This document shows positions 27,580-36,303 of a stretch of 64,000 nucleotides of DNA, one piece after another (the first letter of the stretch is position 1; each line of letters opens with the position of its first letter). A program made the translations under genes and the position numbers. The stretch is from Wenzhouxiangella sp. AB-CW3 (GTDB lineage: Bacteria; Pseudomonadota; Gammaproteobacteria; Xanthomonadales; Wenzhouxiangellaceae), in the NCBI RefSeq assembly GCF_014725735.1, contig NZ_CP061368.1:1565225-1629224 (forward strand), written 5' to 3'. A model generated the notes under the pieces. The model saw only the letters and a program-made list of their open reading frames with translations. It had not been told where the DNA came from and did no database searches.

Positions 27580-27678
27580 GTGTTCTGGTTGTTGCCTCCA
27601 ATTGTCGGAGGTTTTTTGGATCCTGTCGATCGGGCGGTCCTGTCGGACCGCGAGAGTACTTATGTCCCGCTGAGGGAC

Positions 27679-27700
27679 AAAACCCCGCGCTTGGCGGGGC
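27679..27700 (-). terminator. Terminator of tRNA-Ser(GGA)
   Basis: On the minus strand GCCCCGCC-AAGC-GCGGGG is followed by TTTTG, beginning about 10 bases after the encoded CCA of the tRNA. Confidence 0.8.
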
Positions 27701-27708
27701 TTGTCGAT

Positions 27709-27800
<92 letters not shown>

Positions 27801-27871
27801 GTAAAACCTGGCTACATATTGTCTTTAGTCAACTTCAGCCGCCTTGCGGCGGGCGGTCCTTTTCGGACCGC

Positions 27872-28060
27872 GAGAGGGAGGGATTGACTGCGCACCCTTC
27901 GGGTGCTTGCCCTCCGCTTCGCTCCGGGTCGCTCCGCTCGCTGTTGCGAGCTGCGCATCGAGCTCGCCGCGCTGTGCGCGGCTCGGTTCGAACCCTCGGT
28001 ACGGGGTTACCGTACACTCGCTTTCCAGGCGAGCCCATTCGACCGCTCTGGCACCTCTCC
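27872..28060 (-). pseudogene. tRNA-Ser(GGA) copy with 103-nt T-loop insert
   Basis: The tRNA body, anticodon GGA and variable arm match the intact gene, and the T-loop is TTCGAA. A 103-nt insert (27886-27988) sits at the same T-loop position as in the TGA copy and is nearly identical to it, differing at the first hairpin (GCCGCGC-ACA-GCGCGGC) and a few bases. The acceptor 3' end stops at CTCTC with no CCA and is followed by a GCGGTCC-GAAAA-GGACCGC hairpin. The upstream flank differs from that of the intact gene, so promoter activity is doubtful. Confidence 0.9.
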
Positions 28061-28145
28061 GTAAACTTGGCATCTCATTATCTATCGGCTCCAGCCCATG
28101 AATCTACTCTAAGGGCGAGCCTCTCCGGTCGCATTCTTCAGCCTA

Positions 28146-28166
28146 GCCCATTCGACCGCTCTGGCA
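28146..28166 (-). pseudogene. tRNA-Ser D-arm fragment
   Basis: Twenty-one bases identical to the D-arm region of tRNA-Ser(GGA), including AGAGCGGTCGAATGGGC, with no acceptor or anticodon around it. It appears to be a leftover of a further duplication. The rest of 28061-28253 holds no gene that I can see. Confidence 0.6.
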
Positions 28167-28253
28167 TGGTCAAATGTTGCAAGCCGGCTATTGTAACGTG
28201 TGTTGTGGTGTTGTTGTACCCCGCGATAGGCCGACGACGTTGCCCCATGTCAT

Positions 28254-29441
28254 TCCCACGTCGCCCCGGACTTGATCCGGGGCCTCGCACGGTAGGTGTT
28301 GGCACGGCTTCAGAGCAGGCCCTTCGCGTGCGAGATCCCGGATATCGCCTGCGGCGATTCCGGGATGACGGTGGCCGGGGGGCGGTGGCTTCCCCTCTCG
28401 TCTCCTGGGAGGCGGCGATTGGGGTGGCGGTTCGCTCCCCTCGCGTCGACCCGGGAACGTTGCCGCTTCGTCTCGCCCCCGTGTTGCCCCAGAGTCGCTA
28501 CTGCTTCGTTGCGCCCATCCCACGTCGCCCCGGACTTGATCCGGGGCCTCGCACGGTAGGTGTTGGCACGGCTTCAGAGTAAGGCTTTCATGTGCGAGAT
28601 CCCGGATATCGCCTGCGGCGATTCCGGGATGACGGTGGTCGGGGCGGTGGCTTCCCCTCTCGTCTCCTGGGAGGCGGCGATTGGGGTGGCGGTTCGCTCC
28701 CCTCGCGTCGACCCGGGAACGTTGCCGCTTCGTCTCGCCCCCGTGTTGCCCCAGAGTCGCTACTGCTTCGTTGCGCCCATCCCACGTCGCCCCGGACTTG
28801 ATCCGGGGCCTCGCACGGTAGGTGTTGGCACGGCTTCAGAGTAAGGCTTTCATGTGCGAGATCCCGGATATCGCCTGCGGCGATTCCGGGATGACGGTGG
28901 CCGGGGGGCGGTGGCTTCCCCTCTCGTCTCCTGGGAGGCGGCGATTGGGGTGGCGGTTCGCTCCCCTCGCGTCGACCCGGGAACGTTGCCGCTTCGTCTC
29001 GCCCCCGTGTTGCCCCAGAGTCGCTACTGCTTCGTTGCGCCCATCCCACGTCGCCCCGGACTTGATCCGGGGCCTCGCACGGTAGGTGTTGGCACGGCTT
29101 CAGAGCAGGCCCTTCGCGTGCGAGATCCCGGATATCGCCTGCGGCGATTCCGGGATGACGGTGGCCGGGGGGCGGTGGCTTCCCCTCTCGTCTCCTGGGA
29201 GGCGGCGATTGGGGTGGCGGTTCGCCCCCCTCGCGTCGACCCGGGAACGTTGCCGCTTCGTCTCGCCCCCGTGTTGCCCCAGAGTCGCTACTGCTTCGTT
29301 GCGCCCATCCCACGTCGCCCCGGACTTGATCCGGGGCCTCGCACGGTAGGTGTTGGCACGGCTTCAGAGTAAGGCTTTCATGTGCGAGATCCCGGATATC
29401 GCCTGCGGCGATTCCGGGATGACGGTGGTCGGGGCGGTGGT
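28254..29441. repeat. REP-like tandem array 3 (262-264-bp units)
   Basis: Units begin at GAGATCCCGG at 28332, 28596, 28858, 29122 and 29386, spaced 264, 262, 264 and 264. Each full unit contains the type B variant palindrome (TCCCGGA/TCCGGGA), a GC-rich middle (CTCGTCTCCTGGGAGGCGG and others), and the type C palindrome CCCCGGA-CTTGA-TCCGGGG. The link CCTCGCACGG to CGTGCGAG or TGTGCGAG recalls the arm pairs in arrays 1 and 2. Two junction variants (AGCAGGCCCTTCG and AGTAAGGCTTTCAT) occur in copies. Open frames of up to 241 codons here are repeat translations. dnaX starts about 90 bases beyond. Confidence 0.92.
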
Positions 29442-29529
29442 ATCGTGTAAACTCCGACGGGTGCCGGAGGCGTGATGCCCGGTGCTGGTTCTTGGCTTTT
29501 CTGGCCCACCTTTGAAGCAGGTTTTTTTA

Positions 29530-31170
29530 GTGAGTTATCAGGTTCTTGCGAGAAAGTGGCGCCCCCGGCAGTTTTCCGAACTGGTGGGGCAGTCGCATGT
29601 GGTCAAGGTGTTGTGCAATGGCCTGGCCGAGGGGCGGGTGCACCACGCATTTCTTTTTACTGGCACGCGCGGGGTGGGCAAGACCACGATTGCGCGCATT
29701 CTGGCCAAGTCGCTTAACTGCGCTGAAGGGGTGACGGCCCAGCCCTGCGGTGAGTGCGAGAACTGCGTGGCCATCGACGAGGGGCGGTTTGTTGATCTGC
29801 TCGAGATTGATGCCGCTTCGCGCACCAAGGTGGATGACACGCGCGAGATTCTCGATAACGTGCAGTATGCGCCGACCCAGGGGCGCTACAAGGTGTATCT
29901 CATTGACGAGGTGCACATGCTTTCCCGGCACAGTTTCAATGCACTGCTCAAGACGCTCGAGGAACCGCCCGAGCATGTCAAATTCGTGCTGGCAACAACC
30001 GATCCGCAGCAGATTCCGGTCACGATTCTCTCGCGCTGCCTGCAGTTCAACCTCCGTCGGCTCTCGACGCGGGAGATTGGCGGGCAGGTGCGCAGGATTC
30101 TGGCCGATGAGGGCATCGAGGCCGAGGATGCGGCCGTGGATCTGCTGGCCCGGGCCGCCGACGGCAGTATGCGCGACGGCCTGAGTCTGCTGGACCAGGC
30201 GCTGGCAGGCGGGCAGCGCCTGGAGGAGGCCGAGGTGCGTGACATGCTCGGCAGCGTCGAGCAGCGCCATGTACACACTATTGTCAAGGCGCTGGCCGAT
30301 GCCGATGTGGCCGCGGCCATTGGCGCGGTGGGCGAAGTGTTTTCCCAGGCCCGGGACCTGGGCCAGTTGCTGACCGATCTGGCCGAAACCCTGCATCGTA
30401 TTGCCCTGATTCAGCAGTTGCCTGACTATCGGGACGACAGTCGTGCTGACTGGGACGAGCTGGTCGAACTGGCCGGGCAGCTTGATGCCGAGGACCTGCA
30501 ACTTTATTACCAGATTGCCGTGACCGGCCGTCGTGATCTGCCGCTGGCGCCGAGTGATCGCAGTGGCTGCGAGATGACGGTGCTGCGCATGTTTGCCTTT
30601 CGTCCGGACCCGGGGCAGGGCAGTGCGGGCGGCGGCGATGCGTCGGCGGGTCGTGACACGGTCCCGGCCGCGATGGCACCAAAGCCGCCGGCCGGTGCAT
30701 CGGCTCAGCCGGCGGAGGTGGCTGATGCGGCCACGGATGAACCGGCCGGTGCGTCGGCCCCGCAGCGGCGGCTGACCCCGGAAAACTGGCCGGAGGTGCT
30801 GAAGCGTCTGCCCATCAGTGATTCTTTCAGGACGGTGGCAGGCATGATGCTTGTCCACCGAGTCGACGGCCCCCAGATTGAATTTACGGCCGCACCGGAT
30901 GACCTGGTGATGATGACCGACCGCTTCCGGGGTGCCATGGAGCGGGCGCTGGGTGAGTGGCTGGCGATGTCGGTGCGGGTGGTGATCCGGCCGGCCGACA
31001 GCGATGAACTGGCCACGCCGGCCGAGCTCGAGCGCAGTGCGGTCGAGCGCAGCCAGGCCGAGGCCGAGGCGGCGATCGAGAACGATCCGCTGGTCAAGCG
31101 CCTGGTTGAGCGTTTCGATGCCGAGATCGTGCGCGAGTCGATTCGTCCACTCAATACACGCAGTCACTGA
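29530..31170 (+). CDS. dnaX: DNA polymerase III subunit tau/gamma
   Basis: A 546-residue clamp-loader ATPase. The N-terminus [20 protein letters not shown] is diagnostic; Walker A GTRGVGKT is at 45-52, a four-cysteine zinc site follows ([10 protein letters not shown]), then DEVHMLS (Walker B) and the SRC arginine finger (TILSRCLQF). After about residue 365 comes a low-complexity Ala/Pro linker and a tau-type C-terminal domain. I chose GTG at 29530 because homology begins there. I see no A-AAA-AAG slippery run, so a frameshifted gamma form is not evident. It is followed by ybaB and recR, the common order. Confidence 0.95.
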   Translation: MSYQVLARKWRPRQFSELVGQSHVVKVLCNGLAEGRVHHAFLFTGTRGVGKTTIARILAKSLNCAEGVTAQPCGECENCVAIDEGRFVDLLEIDAASRTKVDDTREILDNVQYAPTQGRYKVYLIDEVHMLSRHSFNALLKTLEEPPEHVKFVLATTDPQQIPVTILSRCLQFNLRRLSTREIGGQVRRILADEGIEAEDAAVDLLARAADGSMRDGLSLLDQALAGGQRLEEAEVRDMLGSVEQRHVHTIVKALADADVAAAIGAVGEVFSQARDLGQLLTDLAETLHRIALIQQLPDYRDDSRADWDELVELAGQLDAEDLQLYYQIAVTGRRDLPLAPSDRSGCEMTVLRMFAFRPDPGQGSAGGGDASAGRDTVPAAMAPKPPAGASAQPAEVADAATDEPAGASAPQRRLTPENWPEVLKRLPISDSFRTVAGMMLVHRVDGPQIEFTAAPDDLVMMTDRFRGAMERALGEWLAMSVRVVIRPADSDELATPAELERSAVERSQAEAEAAIENDPLVKRLVERFDAEIVRESIRPLNTRSH

Positions 31171-31180
31171 GGAACAGTTT

Positions 31181-31501
31181 GTGATCAAAGGCAATATCGG
31201 GCAGCTGATGCAGCAGGCCCAGAAGATGCAGGAAAACCTGAAGAAGGCCCAGGAAGAAATGGCTGGCGAGGAGGTCACGGGTGAAGCCGGCGGAGGCCTG
31301 GTCAAGGTGGTCATGAATGGGCGACACGAGGTGCGCAGGGTCATGATCGACCCGGATGTCGGCGATGACCGCGAGATGATCGAGGATCTGGTGGCCGCGG
31401 CGGTCAATGATGCCGTCAACCGGGTCCAGGAGATGATGCAGGAGAAGATGAGCGGGTTGACCGGCGGCATGCCCATGCCACCCGGGTTCAATCTGCCCTG
31501 A
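31181..31501 (+). CDS. ybaB: Nucleoid-associated protein YbaB/EbfC
   Basis: A 106-residue protein with the family pattern [20 protein letters not shown] and [16 protein letters not shown]. It forms dimers that bind DNA and is thought to assist recombination or gene regulation. The GTG at 31181 has a GAGGAA ribosome-binding site that overlaps the dnaX stop. The upstream part of the frame lies inside dnaX. Confidence 0.93.
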   Translation: MIKGNIGQLMQQAQKMQENLKKAQEEMAGEEVTGEAGGGLVKVVMNGRHEVRRVMIDPDVGDDREMIEDLVAAAVNDAVNRVQEMMQEKMSGLTGGMPMPPGFNLP

Positions 31502-31516
31502 CCCGCGGCCGGTGGC

Positions 31517-32116
31517 GTGAGTCACGACCCCTTTGATGATCTGCTCGACGCCCTGCGTTGTCTGCCGGGGGTGGGTGCGCGTTCGGCCCAGCGCATGGCG
31601 CTGCACCTGCTTGAACGTGACCGCGAGGGTGGGCGGCACCTGGCCGAGAGTCTGAGCCGGGCGATGCGCGATGTTCGTCGCTGCAGCCGCTGCCGCAACT
31701 TCACGGCCGATGAGCTCTGCCGGATCTGCCGCAGCGACAAGCGCTCCAGCGAAATCCTGTGCGTGGTCGAGAGTCCGGCTGACGTGCTGGCCATCGAGGC
31801 GGCCACTGTGTTTGACGGCCGCTACTTTGTTCTGCTGGGGCGCCTGTCTCCGCTTGATGGGATCGGCCCGCAGGACCTGGGCCTGGACCTGCTGGCGCGG
31901 CGGCTTGATGAGGAGGGGGTCGAGGAAATCATCATTGCCACCAACACCACGGTGGAAGGTGAGGCGACGGCTCACTATCTGCGGGAAATGGCCGGGCATC
32001 GCGGCATTCGCACCTCTCGCCTGGCCCAGGGTGTTCCGCTGGGCGGTGAACTTGAGCATACCGACCGCTCCACGCTGGCCCACGCCTTCAGCTCGCGCTT
32101 GCCGATGCGCAACTGA
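31517..32116 (+). CDS. recR: Recombination mediator RecR
   Basis: A 199-residue protein with an N-terminal helix-hairpin-helix ([18 protein letters not shown]), a C4 zinc finger ([16 protein letters not shown]), and a Toprim domain ([25 protein letters not shown]). RecR loads RecA at gaps with RecF/RecO. The start is GTG at 31517. A terminator follows. Confidence 0.96.
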   Translation: MSHDPFDDLLDALRCLPGVGARSAQRMALHLLERDREGGRHLAESLSRAMRDVRRCSRCRNFTADELCRICRSDKRSSEILCVVESPADVLAIEAATVFDGRYFVLLGRLSPLDGIGPQDLGLDLLARRLDEEGVEEIIIATNTTVEGEATAHYLREMAGHRGIRTSRLAQGVPLGGELEHTDRSTLAHAFSSRLPMRN

Positions 32117-32125
32117 ATGAGAAAG

Positions 32126-32151
32126 GCCTCCCTGCCTGAAGGCAGGGAGGC
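32126..32151 (+). terminator. Terminator after recR
   Basis: An 11-bp stem GCCTCCCTGCC with GGCAGGGAGGC around a TGAA loop, starting 9 bases after the recR stop. Only a short T-run (TTG) follows. The convergent ComEA-like gene lies beyond it and could share it. Confidence 0.75.
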
Positions 32152-32172
32152 TTGATCGCGGCTGGTTGCCGT

Positions 32173-32463
32173 TTACTCTCCCGTTGATGCGCCGGGTAGC
32201 TCGATGCGCTCGCGATTGTTGTCGACCGTGCGCAGCCCGATTCCCTGAACCTCGATCAGTTCGTCAATGTGCTCGAACGGACCGTTGGTCTCGCGATGCT
32301 CCACGATGGCCTGGGCCTTGGCCATGCCGACCCCGTGCAGGGTTTCGGCCAGCTCTTCGACGGTTGCGGTGTTGACGTCGATGCGGGCCTCGTCGGCCAG
32401 GCCGGTCTGAACAACGGCCAGCGACAGCAGCAGTGCGACGATGACGAGTTTGAACTGATTCAT
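32173..32463 (-). CDS. ComEA-like helix-hairpin-helix protein
   Basis: A 96-residue secreted protein: signal peptide (about 1-23, KLVIVALLLSLAVVQTGLA), then a short helix-hairpin-helix DNA-binding domain with INTA-like IDVNTATVEELAETLHGVGM and VQGIGLRTV. Small ComEA-type proteins bind incoming DNA in the periplasm during transformation. This may be a DNA-uptake component related to the type IV pilus, though no other competence genes are in the window. Confidence 0.88.
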   Translation of the reverse strand: MNQFKLVIVALLLSLAVVQTGLADEARIDVNTATVEELAETLHGVGMAKAQAIVEHRETNGPFEHIDELIEVQGIGLRTVDNNRERIELPGASTGE

Positions 32464-32694
32464 GATGTTTCTCCTTGGGCGTTGGATGATACAGAACTTG
32501 ATTCCGGATCCGCCGGGCGCCGGCCCGACGTTGGAAACAGTCTAGAAACCGCAGCCCGAGGTGCGCATTGGCAATCTGCAGCTGGCAGGTGTCAGCCATC
32601 GACTTGCCGATCGATCCGAAATTTCTTCTCAGGTTTTGAGAAAACGCCGTGCTGGAATAGGCACCGTGGAAATCGAAGTAGAGGAGATCGGAGC

Positions 32695-32961
32695 ATGAAA
32701 GCAATGAACAGTCACCGTGAATTCCGGCAGTCCATCGTCGGCCAGCGGATCAGCGGCGTGATTGCCCGCCCGGGTCGTGACGGTGAGCCCCCCATGGTGC
32801 TGATGCTGCGTTTCGAGGACGGCAGCGTGGTGGAGTTCGTTTCTCCCCGAAGTGACCGCCTGCTCAAGCAGGCCCTGAATGAAACCCGGCGGTGCGGTGA
32901 GGCGGATCTGAAGGAGGCCGGGGAAGCGATGCAACTGCCGCTCAGCGGGCTTGCAGCATGA
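32695..32961 (+). CDS. Small hypothetical protein (88 aa)
   Basis: An 88-residue protein without signal peptide or membrane segment, preceded by a good ribosome-binding site (GAGGAGATCGGAGC). The middle VLMLRFEDGSVVEFVSPRSDR looks like a small beta-rich fold. I cannot assign a function. It reads toward the AT-rich DnaA-box segment. Confidence 0.7.
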   Translation: MKAMNSHREFRQSIVGQRISGVIARPGRDGEPPMVLMLRFEDGSVVEFVSPRSDRLLKQALNETRRCGEADLKEAGEAMQLPLSGLAA

Positions 32962-33254
32962 GGAGTGCGTCACGTTTTGCCCTGCTGGCGTGGGGTAGCG
33001 TGGCTTATCCACACAAGCTGTGGATAAGTTTGTGGGCAACAGTCGTCATCAAACCGTCACAGCAACCATCGAGCACATTGTACAAAATTTAACCAATTTG
33101 AAAATAACATAAAAAACAACAGGTTATATCTTGATTGGGCATGTCTGTGAATTAGCGGGCGTGTGAAGGGACTGTCAAACTTCGAATCAAGCGTTTGTGC
33201 ATAACATTCGAATACAGTGCTTCATGAAGCGGCTGTAAGTTATTGATAGTTCGT
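32962..33254. other. AT-rich segment with DnaA boxes
   Basis: Between two convergent gene ends lies a 293-bp stretch that is markedly AT-rich for this genome (about 33060-33140 is largely A/T). It has two perfect DnaA 9-mers in inverted orientation, TTATCCACA (33005-33013) and TGTGGATAA (33019-33027), 5 bases apart. A third match to TTWTNCACA occurs at 33196-33204 (minus strand). It could be a replication origin, a DnaA-titration site or a reactivation site. No gene is seen in it. The usual oriC neighbours (dnaA, dnaN, gidA) are absent. Confidence 0.6.
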
Positions 33255-34688
33255 TCAGGGCTCCTGGACTAGCCCCAGTTGCCCAGGCCACGCTGCCAGT
33301 TCATCGAATAATGCTTGCCTTTGTGGCTGTTCGGTGCGCAATTGTTCGAGTAGCAGGCGGTACTCGTCCCGGCGGATGGTGGCCAGGTCGGGGTTGTCGA
33401 TCAGCCGTTTTCTGCGGTATGTCTCCCAGCGCTCGGTCTCGTCGGCATCCAGCGTGTCCGGCCACAGGCGGGCCCGGTATCGAAACAGCAGCTCATTGAG
33501 GCGTTCGTCGCTAAAAGGTGTCTGCAGCCGGGCCAGGTCTTCGGGTGCGGTGTCGCGAATGCGCGGATACAGACGCTGATCGCCCGGCGGGGGAAATCCG
33601 CCGTACAGGTCGAGTTCGGGATCGATGTCGGTCGCGGCCAGGGGCTGGTTGAAGATGCCGGTCAGCCGGTCGAGAAACGCCGGGTGCTGCCTGAGCTTCT
33701 CGGCATGGGACTCGATGCGGCCGGGCACGATCTGCAGCCGTTCCGACGAGGCCCGGTCGAGCACTCCCAGCGGCGAGATCATGGGGCAGCGATTGGTCCT
33801 CAGCAACTTGACCGGAACACGCTGCAGGTCGTCGGGCAGATCGGCTTCGGGGGTCCAGTACAGATCGGCCAGCGTCTCTTCGTCCCGGTCCAGGAAGGGG
33901 ATGGGGTCCACTTCCAGATTCCACACCAGCCACTGGCTGGCAATGCGCGGATGCTGACGCAGCGGCAGCACGGCCGCGGTGTTGCAGCCTGGCTGAGCCG
34001 GGTAGCGCGAGGAGCTGTGCAGCAGGGGCTGAGCACGATGCAGCAGGTCGACCACGTGGCTCTTCTGGCGCAGCTTCAGGGCCCAGTCCCACAGCTTCGG
34101 GTTGTGATGGCGCACCAGCCTGGCCATTTCGATGGTGGCTTCGACGTCGGCCAGGGCGTCATGGGCGCGCGTGGTGTCGATGCCGTTGGCCGCGGCCACG
34201 TCTTCGAGCCGGAAGCTGGGACGTCCGTCCTCGTAGTCCGGCCACTGGATTCCGGCCGGCCGCAGGGCGCGGGTCATGCGCAACAGATCGATCAGGTCGA
34301 AGCGGCTGTTGCCATTGGCGTATTCGCGCACGTAGGGGTCGAAGAAATTGCGCCAGAACAGGTGGCGGGTGACCTCGTCGTCGAATCGAAAGTTGTTGTA
34401 GCCGACCGTGCAGGTTCCGGGCACGCTCATCAGCTCGAAGATTCGCCGGGCAAACTCGTTTTCGGGCAGCCCCCGATCGCGCGCCATTTGCGGCGTGATG
34501 CCGGTAATCAGGCAGGCGGCCGGGTGCGGCAGCATGTCACTTGCGGGCTGACAATAGAAAACTTCGGGTTCACCCACCGGTTGCAGCTCGGCATCGGTGC
34601 GGATGGCCGCGAATTGGGCGGGCCGGTCCCGGCGGGGGTCGGCGCCGAAGGTTTCGAAGTCGTACCACAGAAAGGTTTCACTGTTCAT
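33255..34688 (-). CDS. sbcB: Exodeoxyribonuclease I
   Basis: A 477-residue DEDDh 3'-5' exonuclease specific for single-stranded DNA. The motifs are present: WYDFETFG (Exo I), GYNNFRFDDEVTRHLFWRNF (Exo II) and RAHDALADVEATI (Exo III). The SH3-like and helical C-terminal domains complete the E. coli ExoI size. The ATG at 34686-34688 starts at the family N-terminus. It degrades 3' overhangs in recombination and mismatch repair. Confidence 0.94.
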   Translation of the reverse strand: MNSETFLWYDFETFGADPRRDRPAQFAAIRTDAELQPVGEPEVFYCQPASDMLPHPAACLITGITPQMARDRGLPENEFARRIFELMSVPGTCTVGYNNFRFDDEVTRHLFWRNFFDPYVREYANGNSRFDLIDLLRMTRALRPAGIQWPDYEDGRPSFRLEDVAAANGIDTTRAHDALADVEATIEMARLVRHHNPKLWDWALKLRQKSHVVDLLHRAQPLLHSSSRYPAQPGCNTAAVLPLRQHPRIASQWLVWNLEVDPIPFLDRDEETLADLYWTPEADLPDDLQRVPVKLLRTNRCPMISPLGVLDRASSERLQIVPGRIESHAEKLRQHPAFLDRLTGIFNQPLAATDIDPELDLYGGFPPPGDQRLYPRIRDTAPEDLARLQTPFSDERLNELLFRYRARLWPDTLDADETERWETYRRKRLIDNPDLATIRRDEYRLLLEQLRTEQPQRQALFDELAAWPGQLGLVQEP

Positions 34689-34788
34689 CCGGGCATGATT
34701 CCACAAGCGGATGGCGCGTGGGTGCGAAATTGACCTTCAGTGGGCTATCATTGCGCCCTGTGGCCAATTTGGGCAGGAACAAGAGCTG

Positions 34789-35259
34789 ATGACTGACAAG
34801 GCAACCTTTGGCGCCGGATGCTTCTGGGGCGTTGAAATGCGGTTTCGCGAGCTTGACGGCGTGGTTGATGCCCGTGTCGGCTACATGGGGGGAAGCGTTG
34901 AGAATCCGACATACGAGCAGGTCTGCACCGATCGCACCGGTCACGCCGAGGTCTGTGAGGTGCGTTTCGATCCGTCCGGGATCAGCTACGAGGCGCTGGT
35001 GCGGGCCTTTTTCGAACTGCACGATCCGACCCAGGTCAACCGTCAGGGGCCGGACGTGGGCCGGCAGTATCGTTCAGTGATCTTCACCCATGATCCCGAC
35101 CAGGAACGCACGGCCCGGGAAGTGCGCGACGAGCTGGACAGTGCCGGCCGCTTTGGCAGCCCGATTGCCACCTCGATCGAGCCGGCGGCCACTTTCTGGC
35201 CGGCCGAGGACTACCACCAGCAGTACCTGGCCCGGCGCGGGGGCAGCTGCGCGATCTGA
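34789..35259 (+). CDS. msrA: Peptide-methionine (S)-S-oxide reductase
   Basis: A 156-residue MsrA, starting at ATG 34789. The active-site motif GAGCFWG with catalytic cysteine, then GYMGGSVENPTYEQVCTDRT, HAEVCEVRFDP, and the C-terminal DYHQQYL. It repairs oxidised methionine in proteins using thioredoxin. A further cysteine near the C-terminus (GGSCAI) may resolve the disulfide. Confidence 0.96.
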   Translation: MTDKATFGAGCFWGVEMRFRELDGVVDARVGYMGGSVENPTYEQVCTDRTGHAEVCEVRFDPSGISYEALVRAFFELHDPTQVNRQGPDVGRQYRSVIFTHDPDQERTAREVRDELDSAGRFGSPIATSIEPAATFWPAEDYHQQYLARRGGSCAI

Positions 35260-35276
35260 GCGCCGCTGACAGATGC

Positions 35277-35531
35277 TCAGGTGGCCTTTTTCAGGGCCCT
35301 CAGAATCAGTAGCAGGATGATGGCGCCCACGGTCGCCATGATCAGGCTGCCGAGCAGCCCACCGGTGGTGATGCCCAGCTCGGTAAACAGGAAGCCACCA
35401 ATGAACGCGCCGATGACGCCGACTACGATGTTGGTGACGATGCCGTGGCCGCGACCACGGACGAGAATGCCGGCCACCCAGCCGGCGATGCCGCCAACGA
35501 GCAGAAAGATCAGCAAGGATTCCAGGGTCAT
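35277..35531 (-). CDS. GlsB/YeaQ/YmgE-family membrane protein
   Basis: An 84-residue protein with three glycine-rich membrane helices: LIFLLVGGIAGWVAGILVRG, the central IVVGVIGAFIGGFLF and GLLGSLIMATVGAIILLLIL. The family is often called transglycosylase-associated or stress-response; its biochemical role is unknown. Confidence 0.88.
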   Translation of the reverse strand: MTLESLLIFLLVGGIAGWVAGILVRGRGHGIVTNIVVGVIGAFIGGFLFTELGITTGGLLGSLIMATVGAIILLLILRALKKAT

Positions 35532-35576
35532 GTACAGATTCTCGGTTGAAATGTTTGCCGGGCCCGGGAAGGGGCC

Positions 35577-36272
35577 GTGAGTCCGGTTGTACCCAGCCTG
35601 ATCCTGGTTCGCCATGGACAGGCCAGCCTGGGAGAGCAGGACTATGACCGACTCTCGCCGCTGGGTCAACGCCAGGCGATGCTGACCGGTCAGCGCTTGG
35701 CGTCGATCCTGGAATCCCGACCTCCACTGTGGTCCGGCACCCACCGTCGTCACCGCCAGACCGTGGATGGTTTACCGGTGGCCGGGTCGGCCCGGGTGCT
35801 GCCCGCGCTTGACGAGTTCAGCACCTACCGGCTGGTGCGTGTGGCGATAGAGCGCGCGGATCGGCTCGGCATACGGCGTCCGGCCAATACGCTGCTGGCC
35901 GATCCGCAAACTCATCTGCCGCGCTTGCTTGAATGGTTTCCCGAGGTGCTGGATGCCTGGCAGAGCGGAGACTTCGAAGACGACGCGCTGGATCCCTGGC
36001 CGGTTTTCCGCGAGCGGGTGCTCTCTCCGGTGGATGACTGGCAGCAGGAGTTGATGGCGGGACGATCGGTGGTGGTGGTCAGTTCGGCCGGCGTCATCAG
36101 TACGCTGGTGGCCGAGCTGACCGGCCGGGGACTGGGCTTTCAGCGCCAGCTGGCCGTGTCAATGTACAATGCGTCTGTCAGTCAGTTGTATCCAGGCGTC
36201 GGGAACTGGCAGGCTGACGTGATCAACTGTACCGATCATCTCGCTGCCGATGACCTGGTGACGCTGGCATGA
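35577..36272 (+). CDS. Histidine phosphatase family protein
   Basis: A 231-residue phosphoglycerate-mutase-like protein. LILVRHGQASLGEQDYDRLS has the catalytic RHG (LVRHGQA) motif near the N-terminus; the second conserved arginine and the later VSSAGVIS segment occupy the normal places, although the usual second histidine is replaced in VVVVSSAGVIS. Substrate is unknown. It starts at GTG after a GGGAAGGGG ribosome-binding site, 31 bases before the next gene, probably one operon. Confidence 0.82.
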   Translation: MSPVVPSLILVRHGQASLGEQDYDRLSPLGQRQAMLTGQRLASILESRPPLWSGTHRRHRQTVDGLPVAGSARVLPALDEFSTYRLVRVAIERADRLGIRRPANTLLADPQTHLPRLLEWFPEVLDAWQSGDFEDDALDPWPVFRERVLSPVDDWQQELMAGRSVVVVSSAGVISTLVAELTGRGLGFQRQLAVSMYNASVSQLYPGVGNWQADVINCTDHLAADDLVTLA

Positions 36273-36303
36273 CCGACTGCGCGAAATCAATTGGGGAGTT
36301 CAA

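Noticed and set aside
28188-29372. Repeated array read as a CRISPR array
   Set aside because: Units are 262-264 bp and spacers are the same in every unit; there are no 28-37-nt repeats with unique spacers and no cas genes.
29527-31491. 654-codon frame antisense to dnaX and ybaB
   Set aside because: No family motifs; dnaX and ybaB motifs are clear on the plus strand.
32165-33254. Competence or pilus gene cluster around the ComEA-like gene
   Set aside because: No comEC, comF or pil genes are adjacent; only the single small protein supports a link to DNA uptake.
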